DNA from: Alphaproteobacteria bacterium
GTDB lineage: Bacteria > Pseudomonadota > Alphaproteobacteria > Rs-D84
DNA length: 22,371 nucleotides
Direction: 5' to 3'
Assembly: GCA_017642565.1 (NCBI GenBank)
Contig: JAGCOU010000023.1
Span: 1 to 22,371 of the forward strand
Below are positions 8,433-16,645 of the stretch, piece after piece (within the stretch, counting starts at the first letter, position 1; every line of letters begins with the position of its first letter). The notes below the pieces were generated by a model. The model worked only from the letters and a program-made list of their open reading frames with translations, searched no databases and had not been told where the DNA came from. Made by a program: the position numbers and the translations under genes.

Positions 8433-8645
8433 TTAAAATTTAAAGCCAGCAAATTTGCTTTTAAATTCTTCTGCGCGTTTACCCTTGGCACCTTCGTTGC
8501 TACGTTGACCAGTCCAAGCAGGATGATTCAAATTGTCAGTAGACAAAACCAAATCTTTTTTAACAGAAGAATACATTTTTACTGTCTTTCCGTCAGTTGT
8601 TGTGACGTTGATTTCATGATATTCTGGATGAATTCCTTTTTTCAT
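8433..8645 (-). CDS. rpmE: 50S ribosomal protein L31, cysteine-free form
   Basis: This is a 70-residue large-subunit protein. MKKGIHPEYHEINVTTTDGK at the N-terminus and NHPAWTGQ (40-47) are L31 signatures. None of the four zinc-binding cysteines of zinc-type L31 is present, so this is a zinc-independent form, as in other alphaproteobacteria. The start is supported by AAAGGA nine bases upstream. It is the first gene of a two-gene unit with the IMPase-like gene. Confidence 0.93.
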   Translation of the reverse strand: MKKGIHPEYHEINVTTTDGKTVKMYSSVKKDLVLSTDNLNHPAWTGQRSNEGAKGKRAEEFKSKFAGFKF

Positions 8646-8687
8646 CTTGATGTCCTTTGTTTTGTTATTTACCTAAATAGCCTGAAG

Positions 8688-8715
8688 ATTATACCTGCTT
8701 TTTTCTTAAAATCAA
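8688..8715 (-). promoter_or_regulatory. Promoter of rpmE
   Basis: On the minus strand there is TTGATT (8715-8710), 16 bases, and a perfect TATAAT (8693-8688). It predicts a leader of about 35 bases before the rpmE ATG at 8645. Confidence 0.7.
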
Positions 8716-8738
8716 GATAAAGTTACTGTATTTTATGG

Positions 8739-9248
8739 TTAATATTGACCGATACAGCCCAAATACGAATTGCCTGTCGATTCGATAATGTTTATGAACT
8801 GATTTTGATTTTTTCCAGAAAACAAAGCCAAAATAGTGCCTGCATCTGTTGCCAACATATCAGTCACAGTCGCAATAGATGAATTCATTTTCTTGAAAAA
8901 ACCGCTGGCAGGTCTAATTTCAGCGGCAAGTAATCTGTGCGTTCCGTGCGATTTTGCGCGTGTTTCATCAACAATCACCATTAATTGACATTCTGGCGAG
9001 ATAATCATTTTATCAACTATGGCTGCGTTAGCACCCAATAATTCCCCCCACCAGCCAGTAGATTCACAAAACACAGGATAATAAACAACCGATTCGGCAT
9101 TATTCGCAAAAATGTTCGCCAAATCTAAATCAGAGGCAATAACTTCGGGCATAACGCCAGTTGCATTATTTATAACCTTGCGCGCCAACTGGTAATCTGT
9201 ATTACCATTTGTTTTATATGGCCAATAAAGAATCGGAAATCTACTCAT
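8739..9248 (-). CDS. Hypothetical protein, 169 residues, unrecognised
   Basis: This is an intact ORF whose codon use resembles its neighbours; I do not recognise a family. It begins MSRFPILYWPYKTNGNTDYQ and has no signal peptide or clear membrane segment, so it is likely cytoplasmic. The composition is mixed alpha/beta, with a central hydrophobic stretch SVVYYPVF (53-60) and WWGELLGANAAIVDKMIIS (66-84), and a run of small residues in the C-terminal third (ATVTDMLATDAGTILALFSG). It has three cysteines (C61, C87 and one near the C-terminus in LGCIGQY). An extended -10 (TGATATAAT, 9265-9257 on the minus strand) lies eight bases before the ATG, and there is no ribosome site. It stands alone, between rpmE and the LamG-fused VirB6-like gene. 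Confidence 0.7.
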   Translation of the reverse strand: MSRFPILYWPYKTNGNTDYQLARKVINNATGVMPEVIASDLDLANIFANNAESVVYYPVFCESTGWWGELLGANAAIVDKMIISPECQLMVIVDETRAKSHGTHRLLAAEIRPASGFFKKMNSSIATVTDMLATDAGTILALFSGKNQNQFINIIESTGNSYLGCIGQY

Positions 9249-9256
9249 CGGTATGA

Positions 9257-9265
9257 ATTATATCA
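9257..9265 (-). promoter_or_regulatory. Extended -10 element before the 169-residue gene
   Basis: TGATATAAT reads on the minus strand from 9265 to 9257, with eight bases before the ATG at 9248. The -35 region is only a T-rich run, as expected for an extended -10 promoter. The mRNA would be leaderless or nearly so. Confidence 0.5.
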
Positions 9266-9354
9266 GATTCGGAGTAAATAAAAAAGACCACTTTGTTAAA
9301 TAAATTACTTGATTTTTTATTTTTTTATTGTTGGCGCCTATTTTCTCGGTTTTT

Positions 9355-11304
9355 TTATTCTGCAGGACCAGCTTTGAACTTTCCAGTTCTTTCATTATAA
9401 TAGAATGTGTTTCTTACTGTATCGTATAAACAGGGCACACCATTACCATCTAAAACAGGTATAAAATTGCGAACAACAGAGCCATTTTCTTTGATTTCAC
9501 AACTATAAATCTTGCAAGAACATTCACCAGTAGAAAAACCTCTATCATTCAAAGACAACAAATATAGATTATTTGACGCGCTGAATGTTTCATTGGGAAG
9601 GTTTTTAGTTCTATTGTCTACGAACCAGTCTGTTCCTTTGATACCCAGATATATTTTCTTGCCAGTTATAGATGTTCCTACATTCATATTATCATTGGAA
9701 GAACCATATTCTATGGCTGCGGACGCTGAATTAGAACCATAAAACACCTCCATCGCAAACGAATTATATGCTACACCGTCTCTGGAACCAAATAAGTATA
9801 TTTGTCTGGAGCCACTTTGTCTGGAACTGATATCAGCCTTGATATTTATCTCTGTACCATTACTCGGGCTGATACCTGTATTAATATATTGTGTTCCATC
9901 TGATTCAATGTATTTAAGTCTGGTATAGCCACCGCCCGAAGAACCAGCGCCGCTGCCGCCGCCGCCGCTTGCGCCAGCCACAGACGATGATGCACTGCCA
10001 CTGCCTGCTTTGTTTTTATCCTTGTTTGGTATAAGTTTTTTAATACCGTTCCACACTATCTTGAGATCTTTTTTAGCCGTTTGATAATATTTATCTGAAA
10101 TTTGAACTTTGAATAACATGCTGGTTAACTGGGGAATCGAGGTCATAAACATCGCTATAAATACCCCCATAAGCAATACTGTTATCAAACTGTTATTTTG
10201 CATCATTAAACTATCCATAAAGAATTCCGAATCGTTTTGAGCAATAGCCTGTTGCAAAACATCTGCACCTGTCCAACTGCCAAACGCAGCGTTTAAGAAC
10301 ATAACCAAAAAGACCAAGAATACAATGGTTATAACGATTCCAACCATACCCTTGATAAGGTCTTCCATCATTTGCCGAATCGTTCTTCCACCTTTTGGGA
10401 ACAAAGCAAATTCATCTTCGTCAAACAACCAAGACATCAACATCAAAGGCAACATTATCAAATCCATGGATAATTTTACAAAAATCTCTAGAAAGAATAA
10501 CGGTATCGGCAGCAAGGAATAAAAGAACAACACCAAAACTAATAACCCAGCAAAAAACAGTGGAACATTTGGAAACACCGGTATCTTCCACAATATTTTG
10601 TGCATGTATTTCGTATTAAAAGCCATATTCAACATTGTCCAACCAACAGTCATCCCAAGCCCAGTAACCTGGTGAACCTGGGCTACTTCGCATGTTAATT
10701 GGTGTCTCGCCTTTGGTGAAAAAGCACCATAATCTGCCGCCTCTGCTGAAACGGACATAGGATCTACTATGGCTGTTGCAACCATGCATTCCGAAAAAGT
10801 TTTATTATCTGAAACAACACCATCAAAAGATGTTCCTATGGCCAAAGTTGGTTCAACCAATATCTCTGTCACCATACGCGGCAAAGGCAATAACAAAAGC
10901 CCCACAACAACCGTCAATTTGACAAGATATGTTCCAAAATTCCCCGCCATTTTTGATGCGTCTTCCATTTTGTTATTAAGAAAACCAACGGTGATTCTCC
11001 ATGCAATAAGCAATGCTAACAAAGTGGCACTCATTGGTATTACAACCTGGCCTATGGATTTAAACACGCCTGGCAACAAATTAGACATCGCTAACATTAT
11101 GTCTGAAAACATTTGACACGTCCAACACGAAGAAAAGAAATCAAGGGCTTCTTGCATATTAACAGGAGATGCTGTTCTCCATATCGACATGCCGAGTATT
11201 CCAACCCCGGCAGCAATTCCCCCAACAACTATGGGTGCAATAGCACCTGCGGCCAAAGGAAACATTGCCACAAACATCATACAAAATTTTTTTAACAGTT
11301 TCAT
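9355..11304 (-). CDS. VirB6/TrbL-like membrane protein fused to a C-terminal LamG-like domain
   Basis: This 649-residue protein has an N-terminal signal-like segment (MKLLKKFCMMFVAMFPLAAG), a CWTC motif (60-63) and then about six hydrophobic segments (about 92-108, 128-145, 247-268, 275-294, 318-340, 372-390). The segments carry Pro-rich membrane motifs (LLLLPLPRM, IMLPLMLMSW) resembling VirB6/TrbL inner-membrane channel subunits of type IV secretion. After a basic stretch (408-432) comes a Gly/Ser linker (about 434-459) and a separate soluble domain (460-649) starting YTRLKYIESDGTQYINTG. That domain contains IYLFGSRDG and IYSCEIKENGSVVRNFIP and ends LYDTVRNTFYYNERTGKF, the pattern of LamG/concanavalin-A-like domains seen in phage and cell-surface proteins. 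The frame is open further upstream to 11382, but the Met at 11304 begins the signal-like segment, sits seven bases after an extended -10, and avoids overlap with the divergent gene. It is probably a paralogue of the four genes to its right. Confidence 0.8.
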   Translation of the reverse strand: MKLLKKFCMMFVAMFPLAAGAIAPIVVGGIAAGVGILGMSIWRTASPVNMQEALDFFSSCWTCQMFSDIMLAMSNLLPGVFKSIGQVVIPMSATLLALLIAWRITVGFLNNKMEDASKMAGNFGTYLVKLTVVVGLLLLPLPRMVTEILVEPTLAIGTSFDGVVSDNKTFSECMVATAIVDPMSVSAEAADYGAFSPKARHQLTCEVAQVHQVTGLGMTVGWTMLNMAFNTKYMHKILWKIPVFPNVPLFFAGLLVLVLFFYSLLPIPLFFLEIFVKLSMDLIMLPLMLMSWLFDEDEFALFPKGGRTIRQMMEDLIKGMVGIVITIVFLVFLVMFLNAAFGSWTGADVLQQAIAQNDSEFFMDSLMMQNNSLITVLLMGVFIAMFMTSIPQLTSMLFKVQISDKYYQTAKKDLKIVWNGIKKLIPNKDKNKAGSGSASSSVAGASGGGGSGAGSSGGGYTRLKYIESDGTQYINTGISPSNGTEINIKADISSRQSGSRQIYLFGSRDGVAYNSFAMEVFYGSNSASAAIEYGSSNDNMNVGTSITGKKIYLGIKGTDWFVDNRTKNLPNETFSASNNLYLLSLNDRGFSTGECSCKIYSCEIKENGSVVRNFIPVLDGNGVPCLYDTVRNTFYYNERTGKFKAGPAE

Positions 11305-11311
11305 GATTTTA

Positions 11312-11320
11312 ATTATACCA
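11312..11320 (-). promoter_or_regulatory. Extended -10 element of the LamG-fused VirB6-like gene
   Basis: TGGTATAAT reads on the minus strand from 11320 to 11312, seven bases before the ATG at 11304. No Shine-Dalgarno is seen, so the message should be leaderless or nearly so. It shares a 68-base divergent promoter region with the plus-strand operon. Confidence 0.55.
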
Positions 11321-11336
11321 TAAATTATTATAAATG

Positions 11337-11345
11337 TGATATAAT
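11337..11345 (+). promoter_or_regulatory. Extended -10 promoter of the four-gene VirB6-like operon
   Basis: TGATATAAT lies at 11337-11345, giving a start near 11352 and a leader of about 20 bases with a purine-rich AGAGAGA directly before the ATG at 11373. The -35 is poor. Confidence 0.5.
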
Positions 11346-11372
11346 TCAATATATAAAAATTAAAAAGAGAGA

Positions 11373-12680
11373 ATGTACACACTTAAACGCGGTATATCTT
11401 GGTTGTTTTGTCGTGCCAAATTCATATTTGGACTGGCTGTTTTGTTTGGATTTTTTGTTCAACCAGCACATGCAAATATAATTGATGCGTTTAATTTGTC
11501 TCCGTTTGTGCCATTGGTTCTTGATTCTATGATGACTATGGCGACATCCCTGTATCGTTATTTTGTTGGCAACGGAACAGGTATAATATACATTCTCGTA
11601 TATGCTTTTCTCGGCGGATATTTGGTGCTTTATCTTGTCAAAATACATTTACCAAAAGATTGGCTTGGTTTTCTTGGGTTTTCTGGTGGTGGCGAAATGT
11701 GGGACGGAAGCGCGACCGGCTGGTCCATTGCTGAAAATGTAGCAAAACCATGTTTGCGCGCCATTATTGCAATAGTTATTTTATTACAAATTAAACCAGT
11801 ATATGTCACGGAATGGTTGGTTAATCCTTTTCTGGAATTTGGTGCAATTTATTCTGAAAGTATTTTAACTACTGTCTCTAATTCCGAAGCAGCAAAACAA
11901 GAAATACCTGCGTGTCCAGAAAGTATCGCTGAAAGCGGTTGGATTTCCAAACGCAGTTGTGAATTTTTGGTTCAACCTATTTACATAATATCCAAAGAGA
12001 ACAATCGTGTAATAAAATATGGTTTTGGATATTTAAAATCTGGGTTGCGCGGGCTTATGCTGTTAATACCACGCGGTGGCGAAAATTTATTAAATATTAT
12101 CACTGGCATTTTGTTAATTTCTGCCTTTGTATCTTCAAATGTGTTTATGGCTTTGCTGATGATACAGGCTATTTTTGACTTCTGTTTAGCGTTGATTATG
12201 TATCCATTTAATGTGCTTGTATGGGTTGCGAAAAAATCTGATAAATGGTTTGATGTTCTGCCCGCATTCAGCCAGATAATCGAAGCGTTAAAAAAATTAG
12301 TTATTACTATGATTGCTTGTTCGTTTATTTTGTGTATTAATATCGCAATAGTTCGCGCTTTGTTTCATTGGTCTTCGTCTTCGTTCGTTGTTGCAGCAGG
12401 TGGAGTTTCTACAACAAACACGCCAGCTGTCGTAAACAGCGCAGGCAGTTTTGGTCAGCATTCATTATTATGGCTGTCATCAATATTAACTATTTTTGTA
12501 ATGTTAAGTATTTTCAAAATGACCCAAGAAAGATTAGGTGTTTACACCAAAGGCACATCACAAGATTTGTACAACAATGTAAAGAGCGATTCAAAAATCA
12601 TGTGGGGCAAAATCAAAAGTGTTCCTGAAAAGATAAAAAATGTCGTTGGTGTTGCGAAGAAACTAAAAGGTGGCAAATAG
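11373..12680 (+). CDS. VirB6/TrbL-like T4SS membrane protein, paralogue 1 of operon
   Basis: This 435-residue polytopic protein starts with a signal peptide ending at about FFVQPAHA (residues 28-35). Hydrophobic segments follow near 71-90, 128-143, 236-262, 268-284, 305-325 and 365-380. It shares family features with its neighbours. A conserved KPCLRAIIAIVILLQIKPVY stretch is followed by LVNPFLEFGAIYSESI; a cysteine-bearing periplasmic-type loop (SKRSCEFLVQ) follows; a Pro-containing membrane hairpin (LALIMYPFNVLVWVAKKSD) comes next; and the tail is basic, with YNNVKSDSKIMWGKIK. VirB6 proteins form part of the inner-membrane substrate channel in type IV secretion. Assignment rests on architecture and on similarity among the five paralogues, not on a decisive motif. 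It is first in the operon; its stop is one base before the ATG I prefer for the next gene. Confidence 0.75.
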   Translation: MYTLKRGISWLFCRAKFIFGLAVLFGFFVQPAHANIIDAFNLSPFVPLVLDSMMTMATSLYRYFVGNGTGIIYILVYAFLGGYLVLYLVKIHLPKDWLGFLGFSGGGEMWDGSATGWSIAENVAKPCLRAIIAIVILLQIKPVYVTEWLVNPFLEFGAIYSESILTTVSNSEAAKQEIPACPESIAESGWISKRSCEFLVQPIYIISKENNRVIKYGFGYLKSGLRGLMLLIPRGGENLLNIITGILLISAFVSSNVFMALLMIQAIFDFCLALIMYPFNVLVWVAKKSDKWFDVLPAFSQIIEALKKLVITMIACSFILCINIAIVRALFHWSSSSFVVAAGGVSTTNTPAVVNSAGSFGQHSLLWLSSILTIFVMLSIFKMTQERLGVYTKGTSQDLYNNVKSDSKIMWGKIKSVPEKIKNVVGVAKKLKGGK

Positions 12681-12681
12681 C

Positions 12682-13890
12682 ATGCAAGAATTAGGTAATT
12701 CTTTGATAGATAGCGCGGCTCAGTGTTGGACTTGTCCTGTGTTTGACACATTGTTTGCGATTATATCTGATGCTGCTGGTGCTGCATATCAAAGATTGAC
12801 GATTATCAGTGTGCTTATATTTTGCGTTTTGTTGGCTTTTTATGTTTTAAATGTTTTTTGGAAAAATATTAAAAGTGGTGGTGCTGACAATGCTTTTCAA
12901 AAAACGCTGAAGCCTGTTATTATAAAATCTTTGATAGCGTTAACTTTGTTGAGCGCAGGTTTGTTGGTTCCGCGCCTTATATCAACAATAACTTTTGAAC
13001 CAGCAGCAGAAATAACTTTGGAATTTTCTAAAACTTTGTTGCCAAGCGATTATGTAATTCCTGATGATTATAACGCTGTCCAATTAAGCGAAAACGGTTT
13101 CTTTAATCCAGAATTGCGCGACACAATAATTAAAATGTTACAGGTCAGTGTATCAAGTTTCCAAGTCTATATTAAAACAGGACTAGCCATTATGGACGCC
13201 GCTTATTCTCTATCAATTCCTTTTACTGTTGGAGATATAATTCGTCACACCATAGTCTTTTTTATCGGTTTGTTTTTAACCTATAACTTTGTAAAGTTAT
13301 TTATAAAATATTCTTTTTGTTTTATGGATGTGATTGTTGCGATGGCGATGTTTGCTTTCTTCTTTCCTATATCCGTGGTGCTTTTTATATTCAAAGACGC
13401 CGAAGCATCCCCGGATTGGATGAAAAAAATGGGTGGTTCATTAGGAGTTGGACAAATAAAGAAATTAATAGACGCGATTGTTTCTATTTGTGCTGCTATT
13501 TTGACTTATACCGTTATTATGCTTATTATTCGTGGATTTTTAAATTCAAATGGTGTTGACGCAGATGCTATTCAAAATTCTACAGATGCATTATTTAATT
13601 TTGATTTGGAAAATTCTAGTGCGATGGAATTAACTTTCTCTGGTGCTATTGTTTTGGTTTATGTTATAAATTACATAGCAGACCAAATTCCAAAAGTATC
13701 AGAAACAATATTATCTTCATTCGGGGTTAAAATTGAAAATTCTTATTCCAAAAAAACAGGTGAAGATATGTGGAAATTAACGAATATCGTGGCAGGACAA
13801 GCAAAAAATATTACAAAAACTGTTTTTAACCGCATTACATCAGGTAAAAACAAAGAAACTAAAAGCGACAGCAAAGAGGGCAAAAAGTAA
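12682..13890 (+). CDS. VirB6/TrbL-like T4SS membrane protein, paralogue 2 of operon
   Basis: This is a 402-residue polytopic protein. I choose the ATG at 12682 over the in-frame GTG at 12670 because AAAGGTGG (12665-12672) is placed as its ribosome site and the upstream gene ends at 12680. There is no signal peptide; the N-terminus holds AQCWTCPVFDTLFAI with C15 and C18, matching the CWTC of the divergent paralogue. Hydrophobic segments lie near 40-60, 85-101, 170-195 (AYSLSIPFTVGDIIRHTIVF region), 215-240, 262-285 and 318-335. The family's FEPAAEITLEFS, Pro-bearing FAFFFPISVVLFIF and a basic tail with MWKLTNIVAGQAKNI are present. Translation is probably coupled to the flanking genes (1-base gap upstream, 1-base overlap downstream). 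Confidence 0.75.
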   Translation: MQELGNSLIDSAAQCWTCPVFDTLFAIISDAAGAAYQRLTIISVLIFCVLLAFYVLNVFWKNIKSGGADNAFQKTLKPVIIKSLIALTLLSAGLLVPRLISTITFEPAAEITLEFSKTLLPSDYVIPDDYNAVQLSENGFFNPELRDTIIKMLQVSVSSFQVYIKTGLAIMDAAYSLSIPFTVGDIIRHTIVFFIGLFLTYNFVKLFIKYSFCFMDVIVAMAMFAFFFPISVVLFIFKDAEASPDWMKKMGGSLGVGQIKKLIDAIVSICAAILTYTVIMLIIRGFLNSNGVDADAIQNSTDALFNFDLENSSAMELTFSGAIVLVYVINYIADQIPKVSETILSSFGVKIENSYSKKTGEDMWKLTNIVAGQAKNITKTVFNRITSGKNKETKSDSKEGKK

Positions 13891-15344
13891 TGTTAAAAAA
13901 ATTACTTATTGAAAAGATTGTCAAAATTGTCGTGTGCTTAATTGCATTTGGGGTCGGCATTTGGTATTTGTCATCTTCTATTGGTGGCTCTTCTTTGTCA
14001 TATACCAGTGTCGATTTATTTATGAAACAAATTGGCGCTACGGATGGCGAAATTTCTAATGTTAACGGATGTTTTTTGTGTACTTATCTTGAAGAAATGT
14101 TTGCGGTCATGGGACGTGCTACGGAAATGTTTTGGAATTCTGTTGTTCATAATTTGTGGATATTGATGGCCATAGGTTTTGGACTGTTCATAATATTCCA
14201 CACGATTAAATTCTTTCGGGAACAAGCGAGTTCTAAAGACATCAAAGATTTATCAGGCAACCAACCAAAATTAGATTTTCAAAAATGGTTTGAAAGAGTT
14301 TGGAAAACAGGTTTACGCGTCATCATAGCAGGCGCTTTATTAGGTGCAGTAAGTTGGTCTGGCACAGGTTCGTTACGAACGGTTACAAATCTTACTGTGA
14401 CACCGGTAATGTATGTTGGTTCTCAATTATCTATGGCTGCGACAGGTGTAATCAGTGGTGGCAAATGCGAATATCCAGAAGTCGCAACAACAGACGAAGA
14501 TATTTTAAACCCAGTTTTACGACCTTTTATGTGTGTTATGGGAAACCTTAATACTGTTATGCTGGCAGGCGCAGCAGGTGGATTTGCTTTGATGAATTAC
14601 GCATGGCTGGGGCGGGGTGGTGGTTTGTTCACATGGATATCAGGGTTAACGCTCGTTATATTGTTCTTGGTATTAGGATTTAATTTATTATTCCAAGTTT
14701 TAACCGTGGTGTTTAAATTAGTTTTTATTATCATATTTGCACCTTTGATAATCGCTGCAGGGGCATTTGAAGAAGTATGGAGCATGGCAAAAGGCATTGT
14801 AAATAATGCATTCAGTTTAATTATCAATTCAGCGATAAGCATATTAAAAATTACTTTGAAAATTGTTATCATTTATGCGGTGGTGTATTTTGCAGCAGAC
14901 AAATATTACCCGGAACCCGAAGATGGTTTCACAAGTGTATTGCCACCATTGCTTGGAACAATGACAACTGAAAATCCTGACGCAAAAACTATGGCTGTGA
15001 TGAATGTATTCACAACATGTGAACAAGCATCCATAGACAGCGATGGCGATATAGATAAAGATGTTTTCAAGGTATGTTTCAATGCTCAAAAAAGCATGGT
15101 CGAAGCAAGATATCCTGGTGCGTTCGATTTTATGGATGATGGTTTTGATTTCTTGTTGTTTATGATTGGTATATTCTTCCTCTATTTTTGGGTTGTGTCC
15201 CCAAAGATAGATGAATTAATTGGTAAACCTGCCGATGAAAAATTTGATTATGGTGGTTGGATTAAAAATGTTGCAAAAACGACATACCAAGCACCTTCGA
15301 AAATATACGACTATATACGCAACGCAAAGAAAAGCAAAGGTTAA
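13890..15344 (+). CDS. VirB6/TrbL-like T4SS membrane protein, paralogue 3 of operon
   Basis: This 484-residue product has its start codon overlapping the previous stop by one base (TAATG), with GAGGG just upstream. An N-terminal anchor (about 10-28) is followed by a soluble stretch and CFLCTYLEEMFAV, where C61 and C64 occupy the position of the CWTC motif in two paralogues. Membrane segments follow near 84-103, 141-160, 228-245, 250-300 (a double pass with IIIFAPLIIAAGAFEEV) and 315-335, with one more near 425-447 (FDFLLFMIGIFFLYFWVV). LTVTPVMYVGSQLS corresponds to the 'NP-FG-S' stretch of its neighbours. A loop of about 90 residues (345-420) is rich in acidic residues (PEPEDGFTS, DSDGDIDKD) and has two cysteines. 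It is the longest of the four operon members. Role inferred: inner-membrane channel subunit. Confidence 0.75.
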   Translation: MLKKLLIEKIVKIVVCLIAFGVGIWYLSSSIGGSSLSYTSVDLFMKQIGATDGEISNVNGCFLCTYLEEMFAVMGRATEMFWNSVVHNLWILMAIGFGLFIIFHTIKFFREQASSKDIKDLSGNQPKLDFQKWFERVWKTGLRVIIAGALLGAVSWSGTGSLRTVTNLTVTPVMYVGSQLSMAATGVISGGKCEYPEVATTDEDILNPVLRPFMCVMGNLNTVMLAGAAGGFALMNYAWLGRGGGLFTWISGLTLVILFLVLGFNLLFQVLTVVFKLVFIIIFAPLIIAAGAFEEVWSMAKGIVNNAFSLIINSAISILKITLKIVIIYAVVYFAADKYYPEPEDGFTSVLPPLLGTMTTENPDAKTMAVMNVFTTCEQASIDSDGDIDKDVFKVCFNAQKSMVEARYPGAFDFMDDGFDFLLFMIGIFFLYFWVVSPKIDELIGKPADEKFDYGGWIKNVAKTTYQAPSKIYDYIRNAKKSKG

Positions 15345-15349
15345 AATAA

Positions 15350-16642
15350 ATGCAAATAAGGAAAATATTATCTCGTTTGTTGATTTGCATTTTATGCATA
15401 GGGTGCTTTTGCGTATCTTCGTTTGCAGAAAGCAACGAACCACTGGGAGAAGTTACAGAATATGGCAATTGGATGAATGCTGAAAACATAAACAAATATC
15501 ACGATGCTTTATCTAGTGACGCAGACGCTTTTGAACAACAGTTTAAATCTAGCGAAGCGTATTTACAACCTTCTACATTTGTTCCCATAGAAGTAAAACT
15601 CGGGTTGGCTTTTATGCAGGCTCTATCGTCCATAGATTATTTGTTAAGTATTTCACTAGTTCGTTTTACGATTATATTTTTGTTCACAATGTATGCTTTT
15701 TGGATTGTTGTCCAAGCATATAAAATGATACGCGAAGCCACAGATTATAAAACTGTATTTTACGATATATTTAAACAAGGTATGATTATCGCAGTGTGGG
15801 TTATGATATTAAATTATGGACCCGCAAAAATATTTACTTTGATAATTACACCCATATTGGGACTTGGGACATTTATATCTGATTTCATATTTGGTGCCAT
15901 AGCACAAACTTTTAGTGTTGATATTCCTGACACATGCAGTGCTATACACAATTATGTTATGGCTAATGATAATGGAAAAATGTTAATAGAACCTGATGCA
16001 GCAGCGAGCATTATGTGTTTACCTGGTAGATTATCAGTATTCTTTTATCATGCTACTGCAACGGCATTTAAATGGTTTGCAACTGGGTTTTTAACTCTTA
16101 GTTTAGTTCAAATTATTGTTGGCGCAGTTTGTGTTGTGATATTTATAAAGTGTATTTTCAAATATGCTTTCATGACTTTGGGCATCGTTGCAGATTTATT
16201 TTTAACTTTGCTTATGTTGCCATTTACTGCACTGGCAGAAGGTTTACCAAGCGCCAAAGAAAAAAATTATCTAGGACAAGTTTTGGATGGTTTTTTAGGC
16301 ATATTTAAAACCAAAAAAACTTCAGAGGTTTTTCTTAAGTTTATCAATACTGCGCTTTATTTTGTGACTTTGTCTATATTAATCGCTATATGCGCGGCAT
16401 TGCTGTCGCAAATCGCACCATTAAGCCAAGGCAACGGATACAATCTTGGGGCTGCAATGACGACTATACTGTGTGGTTGTTTGGTATTATTCTTTGCTGA
16501 CAAAGCGGACGAATTAGCCAAAAAGTTAGGTGGTGACATAGATAATTCATTTGGTGTTAAATTACAAAAAGGTGCAAAAACTATTTGGACTGACACTAAA
16601 AATGTTGCCCAGAACATTTATAAAAAAGTTAAGAAAAAATAA
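15350..16642 (+). CDS. VirB6/TrbL-like T4SS membrane protein, paralogue 4 of operon
   Basis: This 430-residue polytopic protein starts five bases after the previous stop, with AAAGG upstream. A signal peptide (to about SSFA, residue 26) is followed by a soluble stretch of about 65 residues and then hydrophobic segments near 103-122, 143-160, 245-275, 280-300, 335-358 and 370-388. Family features are YGPAKIFTLIITPILGLGTF, the Pro-bearing LTLLMLPFTALAEG and a basic C-terminal tail (KGAKTIWTDTKNVAQNIYKK). The CWTC motif is absent, though the signal peptide itself is unusually rich in cysteine (CILCIGCFC). The gene ends three bases from the convergent uvrD stop with no terminator hairpin in between, so transcripts of the two units probably overlap. 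Confidence 0.75.
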   Translation: MQIRKILSRLLICILCIGCFCVSSFAESNEPLGEVTEYGNWMNAENINKYHDALSSDADAFEQQFKSSEAYLQPSTFVPIEVKLGLAFMQALSSIDYLLSISLVRFTIIFLFTMYAFWIVVQAYKMIREATDYKTVFYDIFKQGMIIAVWVMILNYGPAKIFTLIITPILGLGTFISDFIFGAIAQTFSVDIPDTCSAIHNYVMANDNGKMLIEPDAAASIMCLPGRLSVFFYHATATAFKWFATGFLTLSLVQIIVGAVCVVIFIKCIFKYAFMTLGIVADLFLTLLMLPFTALAEGLPSAKEKNYLGQVLDGFLGIFKTKKTSEVFLKFINTALYFVTLSILIAICAALLSQIAPLSQGNGYNLGAAMTTILCGCLVLFFADKADELAKKLGGDIDNSFGVKLQKGAKTIWTDTKNVAQNIYKKVKKK

Positions 16643-16645
16643 AAT

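Noticed and set aside
11115..11130. CWTC as a thioredoxin-type active site
   Set aside because: It lies before membrane helices without a thioredoxin fold; the spacing alone is not enough.
11305..11382. Longer N-terminus for the LamG-fused gene starting at 11382
   Set aside because: It would add a 26-residue hydrophobic lead before a proper signal-like segment, overlap the divergent gene and its promoter, and read through the extended -10.
12670..12681. GTG at 12670 as start of the second operon gene
   Set aside because: The AAAGGTGG ribosome site overlaps it and is placed for the ATG at 12682.
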